From CAWDPQ01 sp049642465 (GTDB lineage: Bacteria > Acidobacteriota > Vicinamibacteria > Vicinamibacterales > 2-12-FULL-66-21): DNA of 36,490 bases. The notes beneath the pieces are model-generated. The model ran no database searches. It was not told the DNA's origin and saw nothing but the letters and a program-made list of their open reading frames with translations. The stretch spans positions 1-36,490 of the forward strand of contig JBAROV010000062.1 in NCBI GenBank assembly GCA_049642465.1, given 5' to 3'. Position 1 is the stretch's first letter. Each line of letters starts with the position of its first letter. Of this stretch, positions 15,972 to 24,983 are shown piece by piece. A program made the translations under genes and the position numbers.

Positions 15972-18900
15972 TCACTGCACGATGACGAATGGGACCAGCA
16001 ACTTCTTGGCGAGTTCGTTGAGCGGTACCAGGTCCTCGCGAATGAATGCATCCGTTTCGCGCGCGAGCGTTTCGAGTTCCTTCTCCTGATCCTGGAGGAC
16101 CTGAGTCATTCCCGCGGTCGGCGGGCCCTCGGCGTCGATCGCCCACATCTGGAGCGGCGACAATCGCGAGTACAGCCGCGTGCCCCCGCGCATTGCGAGG
16201 ATGTCGTAGACGATCTCCGCCGTCGGATTGTGCAGCGTGTCTTCGAGTGCGTCCGCTCTTTTGACGAGCACTTCCGAATTCTTCAACAGGTCGGCAATGC
16301 CCGCATCGCTCTTCCGCGATTCGAGTGCCTTCGATCGAGATTGCAGCTGTTCACGAACCGATCGCAGCCGATTGACGAGATCGGTCAGCTTCGAGATATC
16401 GTCGCGCACGCGCAAGGCGAACGTGAGCTGAGCTTCGAGATCCGTTGTCGACGCGCTGCCGCGTGGATCCGCGACCACCGTCAACGGAGACGTGCGTGTG
16501 GTTCCGTCCACACTCAGTCGAACCTGATAGGAGCCGGGAACGGCACGAGGCCCCGTTGCCGGATCGCCGGTATCGATCTTGCCGCCCTTGATCTTACGCG
16601 CGCCTTCCCAGGTCAGGTCCCAGACCGCGCGTTGAACACCCGCATCCGTTGCCAGCGCCGCCTTCTTCAATTCCTCCGGGTCATCGTCCTCGCTGCTGTA
16701 GTCAGGCTCGCGCGGGATGCTGCTCAGCGTCCGGACGACCTTGCCATCGCTGGTCAGAACCTCGATCTTCACCTCTCCTTTGGCCTTCTCCTTCAGGAAA
16801 TAGTAGAGGGAGGCTCCCGCCGGAGGGTTGTCGAATCGGGCATGACGATGGGCCCAGGAGCCTCCGCCGAATCGCCAACGCGTCGCGTCGGCGACAGGAA
16901 AGAGGTGAACCGGTGTCCCGGCAATCTGCTCCGTGATCTCGCGAACCGGCTGCAGATCGTCCAGGATCCAGACGGATCGTCCATGCGTGCCCACCACGAG
17001 GTCGTCGTCTTTCACCACCAGATCGTGCACGGCAACAGTCGGCAGATTGAGCTTCAGTGGTCGCCAGGTGCTGCCGTCGTCTGTCGAGAACATGACGCCC
17101 CGCTCGGTTCCCACGTAGAGGAGCCCCTTCTTCGCGGGATCTTCACGGACGACGTGGAGGTATTCATCGCGGCGAAGTGAAGCATCCAGGCGGGTCCAGG
17201 ATGCCCCATAGTTCGACGTTTTGTAGAGATACGGCCTGGTGTCGTCTATCCGGTGCGCGTCAACGACGACGTAGGCCGTGGCGGCATCGAAGGTCGAGGG
17301 TTCAATCGCACTGATCGTTCCCCATTCCGGAAGACCGGCCATGGCCGCGGTCACATTCGACCACTGTTTGCCTCCGTCTCGCGTGAGATGGACAAGACCA
17401 TCGTCGCTTCCGGCCCAGATGACACCGCGAAGCTTGGGTGACTCGGCAATGGCGAACACCGTCCCATACGTTTCAACGCCGGTGTTGTCGCCCGTGATCG
17501 GGCCGCCGGACCATTGCTGTTTTGTCTTGTCGTTGCGGGTGAGATCAGGACTGATGACTTCCCATCGCTGACCGCCGTCCATCGTGCGGAACACGACCTG
17601 GGCGCCGTGATACACGACCTTCGAGTCGTGAGGGGACATCGCGATCGGAGCCGTCCACTGAAAGCGGTACTTCATGTCTGTACCGCCATGCCCCGATGGA
17701 TTCTCCGGCCATGCGCTCACGTTCCGCGCTTCCCCGGTGCGGTGGTCGTATCGCGTGATGATCCCGAGATACTCGCCGGCGTAAACGATGTTCGGATCGC
17801 TCCAGTCCGACACCACATATCCGGCCTCTCCGCCGCCAACGCCGTGCCATTCATCGAGCGCGATGGCGCCGGTCAAACTCATACTCGGGCCTTGAGCGGT
17901 CCCGAGGTCCTGCATGGCGCCCGCGACGTGATAGGGGCGACGGGTATCCACGGACACGTGGTAGAACTGACTGATCGGCAGCGGCGGGGCATACCAGGTT
18001 TCGCCACCGTTCGTGCTGATATCCACGCCTCCATCATTGCCGGCGATCATCCGTTTTGGATTCTGCGGATCGATCCAGAGGTCATGATGGTCGCCGTGAT
18101 GAAGTCCCTTGACGACCTGCAGCGTCTTGCCGCCATCGATCGAACGCAGCATGGGGACCTGCGGAACGTAGATCTCGTCTGCGTTGATCGGGCTGACCGT
18201 CAGAGTCGAGTAGTACCACGCGCGCTGTCGAACCAGTCGTGAGGGATTGACCAGCGTCCAGCTATCGCCGCCATCATCCGAGCGAAAGAGTCCTCCTTTG
18301 TCTGCCTCAATCAGGGCGTAGACACGACGTCCGTCTGAGGGCGCGACTGCCACGCCAACTTTGCCCCACGTCCCTTCCGGGAGTCCGCTGCCGGTGAGGA
18401 GCTTCCATGTATCGCCGCCGTCTCGTGAGACATGCAGGCTGCTCCCAGGGCCTCCGCTGGTGAGCTCCCAGGGCTTTCGTCGAGCCTGCCAGAAACCAGC
18501 AAACACAATTGAAGGGTTGCCGGAATCCAGGGAGACGTCCGAGGCGCCGGTATCGGAGTCTTTCTTCAACACTTGTTGCCAAGTGCGTCCTCCGTCCCTG
18601 GTGCGGTACACGCCTCGCTCAGGATTCGCGCCGAAGGCCTTGCCCAACACCGCGGCGTACGCGATATCAGCATTCGATGGGTGGACGACCATCGTGCCGA
18701 TCTGTCCTTCCTGTTTCCAGACGTGGGTCCACGTTTTTCCCGCGTCGGTGGACTTGTAGATACCGTTCCCGGCGGCAACGTTGCCGCGAATGTTGGCTTC
18801 TCCCGAGCCGACGTACACCACGTTGGGATTCGACGGTGCGACGGCAATCGATCCGATCGATGAAATCGGTTGCTCGTCGAAAACGGATTTCCATGTCGCA

Positions 18901-19139
18901 CCGGCGTCGGTTGATTTCCAGACGCCGCCAGAAGCGGTTGCGGCGTAGTAGACAGTCGGCTCGCCCGGCACTCCGGCCACGCGCGAGACTCGTCCGCCCG
19001 TCGCCGGGCCAATCGGGCGGTATTTCAACGCCTTGAACGCCGAGGGTGTTTCCGGCGCTTTCTGCTCCTGGGCTGCAAGCAGCCCCGAGCCAAGAGCGCA
19101 CACGACCAACACGACCGATGCTCGACCAGACACCCTCAT
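15972..19139 (-). CDS. Secreted sortilin/BNR-type beta-propeller protein 1
   Basis: The protein has 1,055 residues and a signal peptide (residues 1-23, ending GLLAAQ). About eleven BNR/Asp-box motifs occur between 65 and 695, for example STDAGATW, STDAGKTW, TRDGGRTW, SRDGGDTW and STDDGSTW, giving one or two large propellers like the VPS10/sortilin domain. Conserved landmarks are HGDHHDLWIDP (about 348-358) and VVGTHGRSVWILDD (715-728). A beta-sandwich segment follows, then a helical C-terminal region (about 900-1045) that protein 2 lacks. Often annotated as a glycosyl hydrolase, it shows no catalytic domain of that kind. ATG 19139 has GAGGT six bases upstream and begins the signal peptide; ATG 19190 would add 17 residues. 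The role is unknown, perhaps surface binding. Confidence 0.88.
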   Translation of the reverse strand: MRVSGRASVVLVVCALGSGLLAAQEQKAPETPSAFKALKYRPIGPATGGRVSRVAGVPGEPTVYYAATASGGVWKSTDAGATWKSVFDEQPISSIGSIAVAPSNPNVVYVGSGEANIRGNVAAGNGIYKSTDAGKTWTHVWKQEGQIGTMVVHPSNADIAYAAVLGKAFGANPERGVYRTRDGGRTWQQVLKKDSDTGASDVSLDSGNPSIVFAGFWQARRKPWELTSGGPGSSLHVSRDGGDTWKLLTGSGLPEGTWGKVGVAVAPSDGRRVYALIEADKGGLFRSDDGGDSWTLVNPSRLVRQRAWYYSTLTVSPINADEIYVPQVPMLRSIDGGKTLQVVKGLHHGDHHDLWIDPQNPKRMIAGNDGGVDISTNGGETWYAPPLPISQFYHVSVDTRRPYHVAGAMQDLGTAQGPSMSLTGAIALDEWHGVGGGEAGYVVSDWSDPNIVYAGEYLGIITRYDHRTGEARNVSAWPENPSGHGGTDMKYRFQWTAPIAMSPHDSKVVYHGAQVVFRTMDGGQRWEVISPDLTRNDKTKQQWSGGPITGDNTGVETYGTVFAIAESPKLRGVIWAGSDDGLVHLTRDGGKQWSNVTAAMAGLPEWGTISAIEPSTFDAATAYVVVDAHRIDDTRPYLYKTSNYGASWTRLDASLRRDEYLHVVREDPAKKGLLYVGTERGVMFSTDDGSTWRPLKLNLPTVAVHDLVVKDDDLVVGTHGRSVWILDDLQPVREITEQIAGTPVHLFPVADATRWRFGGGSWAHRHARFDNPPAGASLYYFLKEKAKGEVKIEVLTSDGKVVRTLSSIPREPDYSSEDDDPEELKKAALATDAGVQRAVWDLTWEGARKIKGGKIDTGDPATGPRAVPGSYQVRLSVDGTTRTSPLTVVADPRGSASTTDLEAQLTFALRVRDDISKLTDLVNRLRSVREQLQSRSKALESRKSDAGIADLLKNSEVLVKRADALEDTLHNPTAEIVYDILAMRGGTRLYSRLSPLQMWAIDAEGPPTAGMTQVLQDQEKELETLARETDAFIREDLVPLNELAKKLLVPFVIVQ

Positions 19140-19533
19140 GCGGGGACCTCGACTTGAACGGTGGAACACTGATTTTACCCATTCGCACAACTAGTTCGCG
19201 CCTGCGGTTCGTCACCGCAGAACGGCACTTCGTCCCAATCATCCAAGGACATACAGCCCGCGCACAGCTGACAGAAGCGTGAAACGGCGTTTCACTTCGG
19301 CACATTGGAACCTTTTCCGATGAGGACGCGTCCGCGCCTTGCCCACCCAGTTCGGGCTCCGGCCGAGCGTCGCTAAACCGGTGCGATGGCAGGATCTCCT
19401 CAACTCTCGATTACAGATTCAGTCGGGCGCAAACGATTCGCGTGGGTCTGGCATGTCCCGTGCTCACTTCATCAGCTCACGCTTTCGGAATGAAGTCCGC
19501 GGTGCGTGTGTCTATTCAAGGAGTATCAGAATC
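19140..19533. other. Divergent intergenic region between sortilin-like and TonB receptor genes
   Basis: This 394-bp region contains no convincing gene. It holds a 17-bp palindrome at 19279-19295, a minus-strand -10-like TAAAAT at 19177-19172 about 33 bp before the sortilin-like start, and the AAGGAG ribosome binding site of the receptor gene at 19518-19523. The frame is open from 19339 into the receptor, but that stretch does not look like protein and precedes the signal peptide. Confidence 0.6.
19279..19295. promoter_or_regulatory. 17-bp palindrome, candidate operator
   Basis: GTGAAACG and CGTTTCAC flank a single G. It lies 140 bp from the sortilin-like start and 239 bp from the receptor start. 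The symmetry is that of a dimeric regulator site. No regulator gene is adjacent. Confidence 0.4.
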
Positions 19534-22431
19534 ATGTTTCGTCGATTGCTGACGGTGGCCATGCTGGTGTCGTTCGCGGCGGGATCGGTGATGGCGCAGG
19601 GGAGACAGTCCGGCGCTTTGAGCGGCCGTGTGACATCTACGGACGGCCAGCCGCTGCCGGGTGCGACCGTAACCGTCACCTCGGCATCCCTGCAGGGCGA
19701 GCGCTCGGCGGTTGCCGACGTCAACGGGGTGTATCGCGTCGCGGTCCTGCCGCCCGGAGATTACATCGTCAAGTTCGAAATGAGCGGGATGTCGTCGGTT
19801 GAGCGTCGCACGGCGATCTCGCTCGGCAGCGACATCACCATGGATCAGCAGCTCGCGCTGACTCCCGTCCGGGAAGTCGTTGACGTGCGCGGCGGCAAGC
19901 CAGCACCCGTCGCTTCGCCGACGGGCGCGTTCAACCTGCGCGCGAGCGAGACGGCTGTTCTGCCGTCCGGACGGACGCCCTTCTTCATCGCCGAACTTGC
20001 ATCGGGACTGACCGACAACACGCCAAACAGCAATCAGGTGACCGTGGGCGGTGGGTTCGCCTACGACAATGTCTTCTTGATGAACGGCGTCGATATCAAC
20101 GACAACGTACTTGGTCAGCCGAACGCACTGTTCATTGAGGAGGCGATCGAAGAAGTCCAGGTGCTGTCGTCGGGCGTCTCGGCCGAGTACGGCCGCTTCG
20201 GTGGCGGCGTTGTCAACGTGATCACTCGAAGCGGCGGCAACGCCCTGTCAGGGGCATTCCGCCTGAACCTGACAAACCCTGCGTGGAGCGTCGAAACGCC
20301 TTTCGAGACATCGCGCCACGTCACGCGGGCCAGCAAGGTGTCACCGACGTATGAAGCGACCGTTGGCGGACCGATCGTGCGAGATCGCCTGTGGTATTTC
20401 GGCGGCGCGCGCATCGAGCGCACGACAACCCAGAGCGCGTTTGCGCAGACGGGAACAGCGTTCACCAGCCGAAACGAGAATACGCGGTACGAGGCCAAAC
20501 TGACGGGAACGCCGTCGGCCGGCCACACGGTGCAGGGTTCGTTCATCGACAACGCGACCGATCTGCGCCAGCCGGCGCTTCCGATCAGCATCGATCCGGC
20601 GACCTTTACCACGCCTTCGACACCGAACCGTTTGTTCGCAGCATCCTGGCGCGGCGTGCTCGGGCCTCGGACGTTCGCGACCGCTCAGTACTCGCAGAAG
20701 TGGTGGACGCTCGAGAATGCAGGCGGGACATCCACGGCCATCGTCGATTCTCCGTTCCTCACGCGGGGAATTCTTGGAGTGCCCGGAGGACTTCAGTACA
20801 ACGCACCCTACTGGGACTCGACGGATCCGGAGCAGCGCAACAATCGCCAAGTGACGGCGAGCGTGTCGCAGATGTTGTCGTCGCCTCGATGGGGGAGCCA
20901 TGAAGTGAAGGGCGGCTTCGAACATTTCGTTTCCACGCGAGTGGGCGGCAACTCTCAGACTTCGACCGGCTACGTGTTCCAGACCGACTACAAACTTGAC
21001 GCGAGCAGCCGCCCGGCGCTCGATGCGGACGGGCGTCTGATTCCGCGGTTCGTGCCCGGTAACTCACGGGTGCAGGTCTGGCTGCCGCAGCGAGGCGCGA
21101 CCATCGACATCGGGACTACGTCGCTCTTCGTGAACGATCACTGGACGGCGACGCCGCGCCTGACCGTGGATCTCGGACTCCGGTTCGAATCCGTTGGCAG
21201 CGAGGCCACTGGCGGGATCGAATCAGTGAGTGCGAAGACGCTCGTGCCGAGGCTGGGCGCCGCCTACGATCTCACTGGCGACGGAGACACGGTGCTGCTC
21301 GCCAGCTACGGCCACTACGCGGGCAAGTACAACGATGTGCAGTTCTCGCGGAACACGAACGTCGGCAATCCCGATCGATATATCGGGCAGTACATCGGGC
21401 CAGCAGGCGAGGGACGCACGTTTGCGGCCGGGTTCGATCCGAACAATTACGTGGCAATTGGCGGTACCTTTCCCACCGCCAACGTGTTCTTTGACGAGGA
21501 CCTGAGGTCGCCGTTGACCCGCGAGTTCACGCTCGGCCTCGCGCGCGAGTTCAAGCATGGCTGGGGACGTGCGACCTACGTCCGACGCCACGCCACTGAT
21601 TTCGTCGAGGACTTCATCACCATCGACGCGGGCACGACGACGATCGATCGCAATGGGTTGTTCGGCGTGTTCGACAACGCGATCTATCGCAATACGGACC
21701 ACGCGGAGCGCCGGTATCAAGGACTCGATGTCCAATCTTCGTACCGCGTCCGTTCAAACCTGACGGTGAACGGGCAGTGGACGATCCAGATCGAGAATCA
21801 CGGCAACTTCGAAGGAGAGGCTGCAAACAATCCGGCGCTGCCCTCGCTCATCGGCGATTACCCGGAGATCTTCGTCGCAGACCGCAGCTTCCCGGACGGA
21901 CGTCTGGATGATTTCCAGCGCCACAAGGTTCGTGCGTGGGCAGCCTACGGCCTCGATTTCCACCAGTTCGGTCGCCTCGACATCGTCCCGCTCTATCGGT
22001 TCAACTCGGCACGGACGTTCAGCCTCGTGGCCGGTGCGGTGGCACTCAGTCCGCAGCAGGTGGCCGCTAATCCCGGCTACGTGCGACTGCCGACGAGCCA
22101 GCCGATCTACTTCGGCGGCCGCGGTTCGCAGAGCTTCAAGGGCGCGCAGTTGTTCGATCTCGCGGTCACCTACGGCGTGCCGGTGTGGCACTCCGTGCGC
22201 CCGTGGATCAAGCTGGAAGTGCTGAATTTGTTGAACAATCAGGATCTGCTGTCGTGGGACACGACGGTGGCGGCCAACAACGCCGGTTCAAAGGATGCGT
22301 ACGGCCTGCCGCTCGACTACACACGCGGGCCCAACTTCGGCCTTGGGACGTCGAACGCCAACTACGCGCGTCCGCGCCAGGGGATGGATGGCGGGCGGAC
22401 GTTCTTGCTCGCCGCAGGGGTCAGGTTCTAG
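19534..22431 (+). CDS. Oar-like TonB-dependent outer-membrane receptor
   Basis: This 965-aa outer-membrane beta-barrel has a signal peptide (1-21, ending SVMAQ). A carboxypeptidase-regulatory-like Ig fold covers about 28-108 (LSGRVTSTDGQPLPGATVTV). A plug domain around 150-240 carries the strongly conserved EAIEEVQVLSSGVSAEYG and GGGVVNVITRSGGN stretches. A barrel of about 700 residues ends in Phe (AAGVRF), as expected for BAM-inserted proteins. I see no clear TonB box. ATG 19534 has AAGGAG at 19518-19523, ten bases upstream. Relatives in Acidobacteriota and Myxococcota (Oar) import large substrates or take part in protein export; the substrate here is unknown. It is divergent from the sortilin-like gene and followed by a 15-bp hairpin. 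Confidence 0.93.
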   Translation: MFRRLLTVAMLVSFAAGSVMAQGRQSGALSGRVTSTDGQPLPGATVTVTSASLQGERSAVADVNGVYRVAVLPPGDYIVKFEMSGMSSVERRTAISLGSDITMDQQLALTPVREVVDVRGGKPAPVASPTGAFNLRASETAVLPSGRTPFFIAELASGLTDNTPNSNQVTVGGGFAYDNVFLMNGVDINDNVLGQPNALFIEEAIEEVQVLSSGVSAEYGRFGGGVVNVITRSGGNALSGAFRLNLTNPAWSVETPFETSRHVTRASKVSPTYEATVGGPIVRDRLWYFGGARIERTTTQSAFAQTGTAFTSRNENTRYEAKLTGTPSAGHTVQGSFIDNATDLRQPALPISIDPATFTTPSTPNRLFAASWRGVLGPRTFATAQYSQKWWTLENAGGTSTAIVDSPFLTRGILGVPGGLQYNAPYWDSTDPEQRNNRQVTASVSQMLSSPRWGSHEVKGGFEHFVSTRVGGNSQTSTGYVFQTDYKLDASSRPALDADGRLIPRFVPGNSRVQVWLPQRGATIDIGTTSLFVNDHWTATPRLTVDLGLRFESVGSEATGGIESVSAKTLVPRLGAAYDLTGDGDTVLLASYGHYAGKYNDVQFSRNTNVGNPDRYIGQYIGPAGEGRTFAAGFDPNNYVAIGGTFPTANVFFDEDLRSPLTREFTLGLAREFKHGWGRATYVRRHATDFVEDFITIDAGTTTIDRNGLFGVFDNAIYRNTDHAERRYQGLDVQSSYRVRSNLTVNGQWTIQIENHGNFEGEAANNPALPSLIGDYPEIFVADRSFPDGRLDDFQRHKVRAWAAYGLDFHQFGRLDIVPLYRFNSARTFSLVAGAVALSPQQVAANPGYVRLPTSQPIYFGGRGSQSFKGAQLFDLAVTYGVPVWHSVRPWIKLEVLNLLNNQDLLSWDTTVAANNAGSKDAYGLPLDYTRGPNFGLGTSNANYARPRQGMDGGRTFLLAAGVRF

Positions 22432-22439
22432 ATCGGTGA

Positions 22440-22479
22440 CGGGTCTCAGGTTCCTGAATCAGGGGGAACCTGAGACCCG
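22440..22479. terminator. 15-bp hairpin between convergent genes
   Basis: Positions 22440-22454 pair perfectly with 22465-22479 around a 10-nt loop, nine bases after the TonB receptor stop. The stem is GC-rich, but no U-tract follows on either strand. It sits between the convergent receptor and ADOP copy B, so it may serve both. Confidence 0.6.
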
Positions 22480-22480
22480 G

Positions 22481-22515
22481 CTTCCGGCTACCGGCTTCCC
22501 GCTTCCAGCTTCCAG
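22481..22515. repeat. Heptamer tandem repeat at 3' ends of convergent genes
   Basis: Five contiguous 7-bp units are CTTCCGG, CTACCGG, CTTCCCG, CTTCCAG and CTTCCAG. They follow the 15-bp hairpin directly and stop 19 bp before the ADOP copy B stop codon. The period equals that of the repeats at 4-38 and 4113-4140, although the sequences differ. Confidence 0.75.
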
Positions 22516-22534
22516 TTCTTCTCCGAACGCCGTC

Positions 22535-24952
22535 TCACTCCGTACGCAATGCGATCAGCGGATCCACGCGGGTTGCGCGGCGAGCGGGAAGGTACGCGGC
22601 GATCAGAATGGCCGCGGTCAACACGGCCAGTACCGCGACAATCGTCGACGGATCGCTCACTTTGACGCCCACCAACGAGTTCGCGAGCGCGGCCGTGACG
22701 GCAAACGCGGGCACCGCGGCCCCAACCAGGCCGCCCAGCGCGAGACGTAAGGCATCGGCCACGAACAGCCGCACGACGTCGCGCGGCTGCGCGCCAAGTG
22801 CAATCCGAACGCCGATTTCCCTTGTGCGGCGCGCGACCGTGTACGCGACAACTCCATACAGGCCGATCGCGGCAAGCGTCAGCGCGAGCAGACCGACAAC
22901 GCTGAGCAAGCGGCTCATCGCACGCTCGCCGTCGAGGCGCTCGGCGATGTGCTGACGGAGCGTCATGGGCTGAAAGACTGCGACCGTCGGGTCGAGCGCG
23001 TGGAGCGCGCCTTCGAGGAGACGAAGCGACTCGGCAGGCGCCGTCGCGGCGTGCGCGATTACCGCGATCTCATCCCCGTTGCGGCGGTGCGGCAGGTATG
23101 CCGCGGACCAGGGGCGCTCGGCAAATTCGTCGACGATCGTATCCCCCGCGACACCGACCACTTCGAGAAACGGCCCGCGAACTCCGTCGACACTGAACCG
23201 TTCGCCAAGGGGATTGCGTCCCGGCCAATACTGGCGCGCCATGGTTTCGCTGATCACAGCTGCAGACGGCCGCCCCTGCATGTCGCGTTCCTCCAGCGGC
23301 CGGCCGGCCACGATCGGAATGGCAAGGGTGGTGAAGAAATCGGGCCAGACGTAATTGACGGAAACGCGCTCCGGGCGTGCGTCCGGATCGGAAGGCCGAT
23401 CGGGGAATGTCAATTGCGAAACCCAGACCCGTCCGCCAAGTGGCACCATCGTAGCGAGCGTCGCCGATACGACTCCCGGCACCCCGCGCGCTTGATCGAT
23501 GAACGTGCGTTGGAAGGCGACTGCGCGTTCGTCGGAGTATCCGTGCATCCGCAGGTTGAATGACATGGACACTCGGCCCTCGGGCTCGAAGCCCACGGGC
23601 ATCGTTCGCGCGCTCGCGATGCTCTTCAAAAACAGACCCGCCGTGAGCAACAGCACGATCGAAAGCGCAAGCTGTCCACCAACCAGCAATCGCGGCAGTC
23701 GAGTGCGAGGCGACGCATCCGCGAAGCCCTGTTCACTCTTCAGCGCGCTGTTTGGTGGCATCGCACCGCCGCGAACAGCAGGCAGCACACCGAACAGAAA
23801 GGCGGTCACGATTGAGACGCCAATCGCGAATAGCAGGACGCGGCGGTCCGGGTTCAGATCGAATACGAGTGGCACCCTGGCAAAACGGAGCAGCAAGTCC
23901 GTCGACCACATCGAGACGAGCAGCCCCAGACCGCCACCGCATGCGGCCAGAATGGTGCTCTCCGCCAACTGCTGACGAATGAGGCGGCCCCTCGAGGCGC
24001 CGAGGGCTATCCGAATGGCGCGCTCGCGCCCCTTCGTCGTGTTGCGTGCGAGCAACAAGTTGGCGACGTTTGCGCAGGCGATGAGCAGCACGGTGAGGGT
24101 GGCGCCCATCAGCATCCCCGCCAGCGGTTTGACCTGCTCCTGATCGCCGGGCAGTGCACCGCCGATGCTAGTGAGACGCACCGTAAAGCCGTCGTGCGAT
24201 TCTGGAAACGCCGTCGCGATCGCCGCGGCCCGCGCTCGGAACGCCGCGGCCGCCTCGCGCTCGGACACTCCCGGCGCCAGCCGAGCGATCGATCGTAGCC
24301 ACCACGACGTGCGCGCCATCGGCGAAGTGATGTCAGGGTTGACGAGTCGTGATGCACCTATTGGAATCCAGATGTCCGCGGGTGAAAAGACGTCGCCGCC
24401 GCGAAACCCTGGCGGCGCGACGCCGCCGACGGTGAAAGCTGCACCGTTGATGTAGACGTTCGTACCTACCGCTTCGTCTTGCCCGGCAAAGAGCCGCTGC
24501 CAGAGTCCGAAGCTGATCACGGCGACTGGATTGCTACGCCATTCGTCCTGGTCGCTCAGCATCCTCCCGCGATAGGGGCGGATACCGAGGACGTCGAAAT
24601 AGTTGCTTGTCACAATCTGACCGGTTAGCCGTTCGGCTCGTCCGGAATGCGCCAGGTTCGCAGGGATCTCTCCGTACCCCATGACGCCGGTGACGACCGG
24701 TAGACTCCGCATATCGTTCACGTCTGGATAGGTCATGTTGCCTTGTGGTCCATCGGGCTTGATGCTCGCGGACCGCAGCCAGACGAGCTCGTTGGGACGT
24801 GCTACTGGTGGTGGCTTGAACAGCAGGACGTTGACGATGCTGAACATGGAGGTGTTCGCACCAATGCCAAGCCCGAGCGTCAGGACAACCACGAGCGTGA
24901 AGCCAGGCGTCTTCAGAAAGGCGCGAACGGCATAAGTGATGTCGGCCATCAT
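22535..24952 (-). CDS. ADOP-family ABC transporter permease (copy B)
   Basis: This 805-aa protein has the ADOP plan: TM1 with LTLGLGIGANTSMFSIVN, a MacB-like periplasmic domain, a first FtsX core (LLIACANVANLLLARN), a second periplasmic domain, and a second FtsX core (GLYGVVAYTVARRTREIG). It ends in RATRVDPLIALRTE. The start is the double ATG at 24952/24949, with GGAGG about 11 bases upstream. It lies 31 bp downstream of copy C on the same strand, so the two are probably co-transcribed. No ATPase gene is adjacent, which makes it an orphan in the strict sense. The two copies may form one heteromeric permease, or each may be complete alone. Confidence 0.92.
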   Translation of the reverse strand: MMADITYAVRAFLKTPGFTLVVVLTLGLGIGANTSMFSIVNVLLFKPPPVARPNELVWLRSASIKPDGPQGNMTYPDVNDMRSLPVVTGVMGYGEIPANLAHSGRAERLTGQIVTSNYFDVLGIRPYRGRMLSDQDEWRSNPVAVISFGLWQRLFAGQDEAVGTNVYINGAAFTVGGVAPPGFRGGDVFSPADIWIPIGASRLVNPDITSPMARTSWWLRSIARLAPGVSEREAAAAFRARAAAIATAFPESHDGFTVRLTSIGGALPGDQEQVKPLAGMLMGATLTVLLIACANVANLLLARNTTKGRERAIRIALGASRGRLIRQQLAESTILAACGGGLGLLVSMWSTDLLLRFARVPLVFDLNPDRRVLLFAIGVSIVTAFLFGVLPAVRGGAMPPNSALKSEQGFADASPRTRLPRLLVGGQLALSIVLLLTAGLFLKSIASARTMPVGFEPEGRVSMSFNLRMHGYSDERAVAFQRTFIDQARGVPGVVSATLATMVPLGGRVWVSQLTFPDRPSDPDARPERVSVNYVWPDFFTTLAIPIVAGRPLEERDMQGRPSAAVISETMARQYWPGRNPLGERFSVDGVRGPFLEVVGVAGDTIVDEFAERPWSAAYLPHRRNGDEIAVIAHAATAPAESLRLLEGALHALDPTVAVFQPMTLRQHIAERLDGERAMSRLLSVVGLLALTLAAIGLYGVVAYTVARRTREIGVRIALGAQPRDVVRLFVADALRLALGGLVGAAVPAFAVTAALANSLVGVKVSDPSTIVAVLAVLTAAILIAAYLPARRATRVDPLIALRTE

Positions 24953-24983
24953 CAGTTTCCAACCTCCGGCTCAGACAGCCCCT

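Noticed and set aside
15492..17180. Plus-strand open frame of 562 codons running from the second permease into the sortilin-like gene
   Set aside because: It crosses two unrelated genes on opposite strands and has no recognisable domain; the real genes there show BNR and ABC-2 motifs.
15972..19139. Sialidase or glycosyl hydrolase because of BNR repeats
   Set aside because: BNR/Asp-box motifs are structural. I see no sialidase Arg triad arrangement or other glycosidase signature; the overall pattern fits the VPS10/sortilin type.
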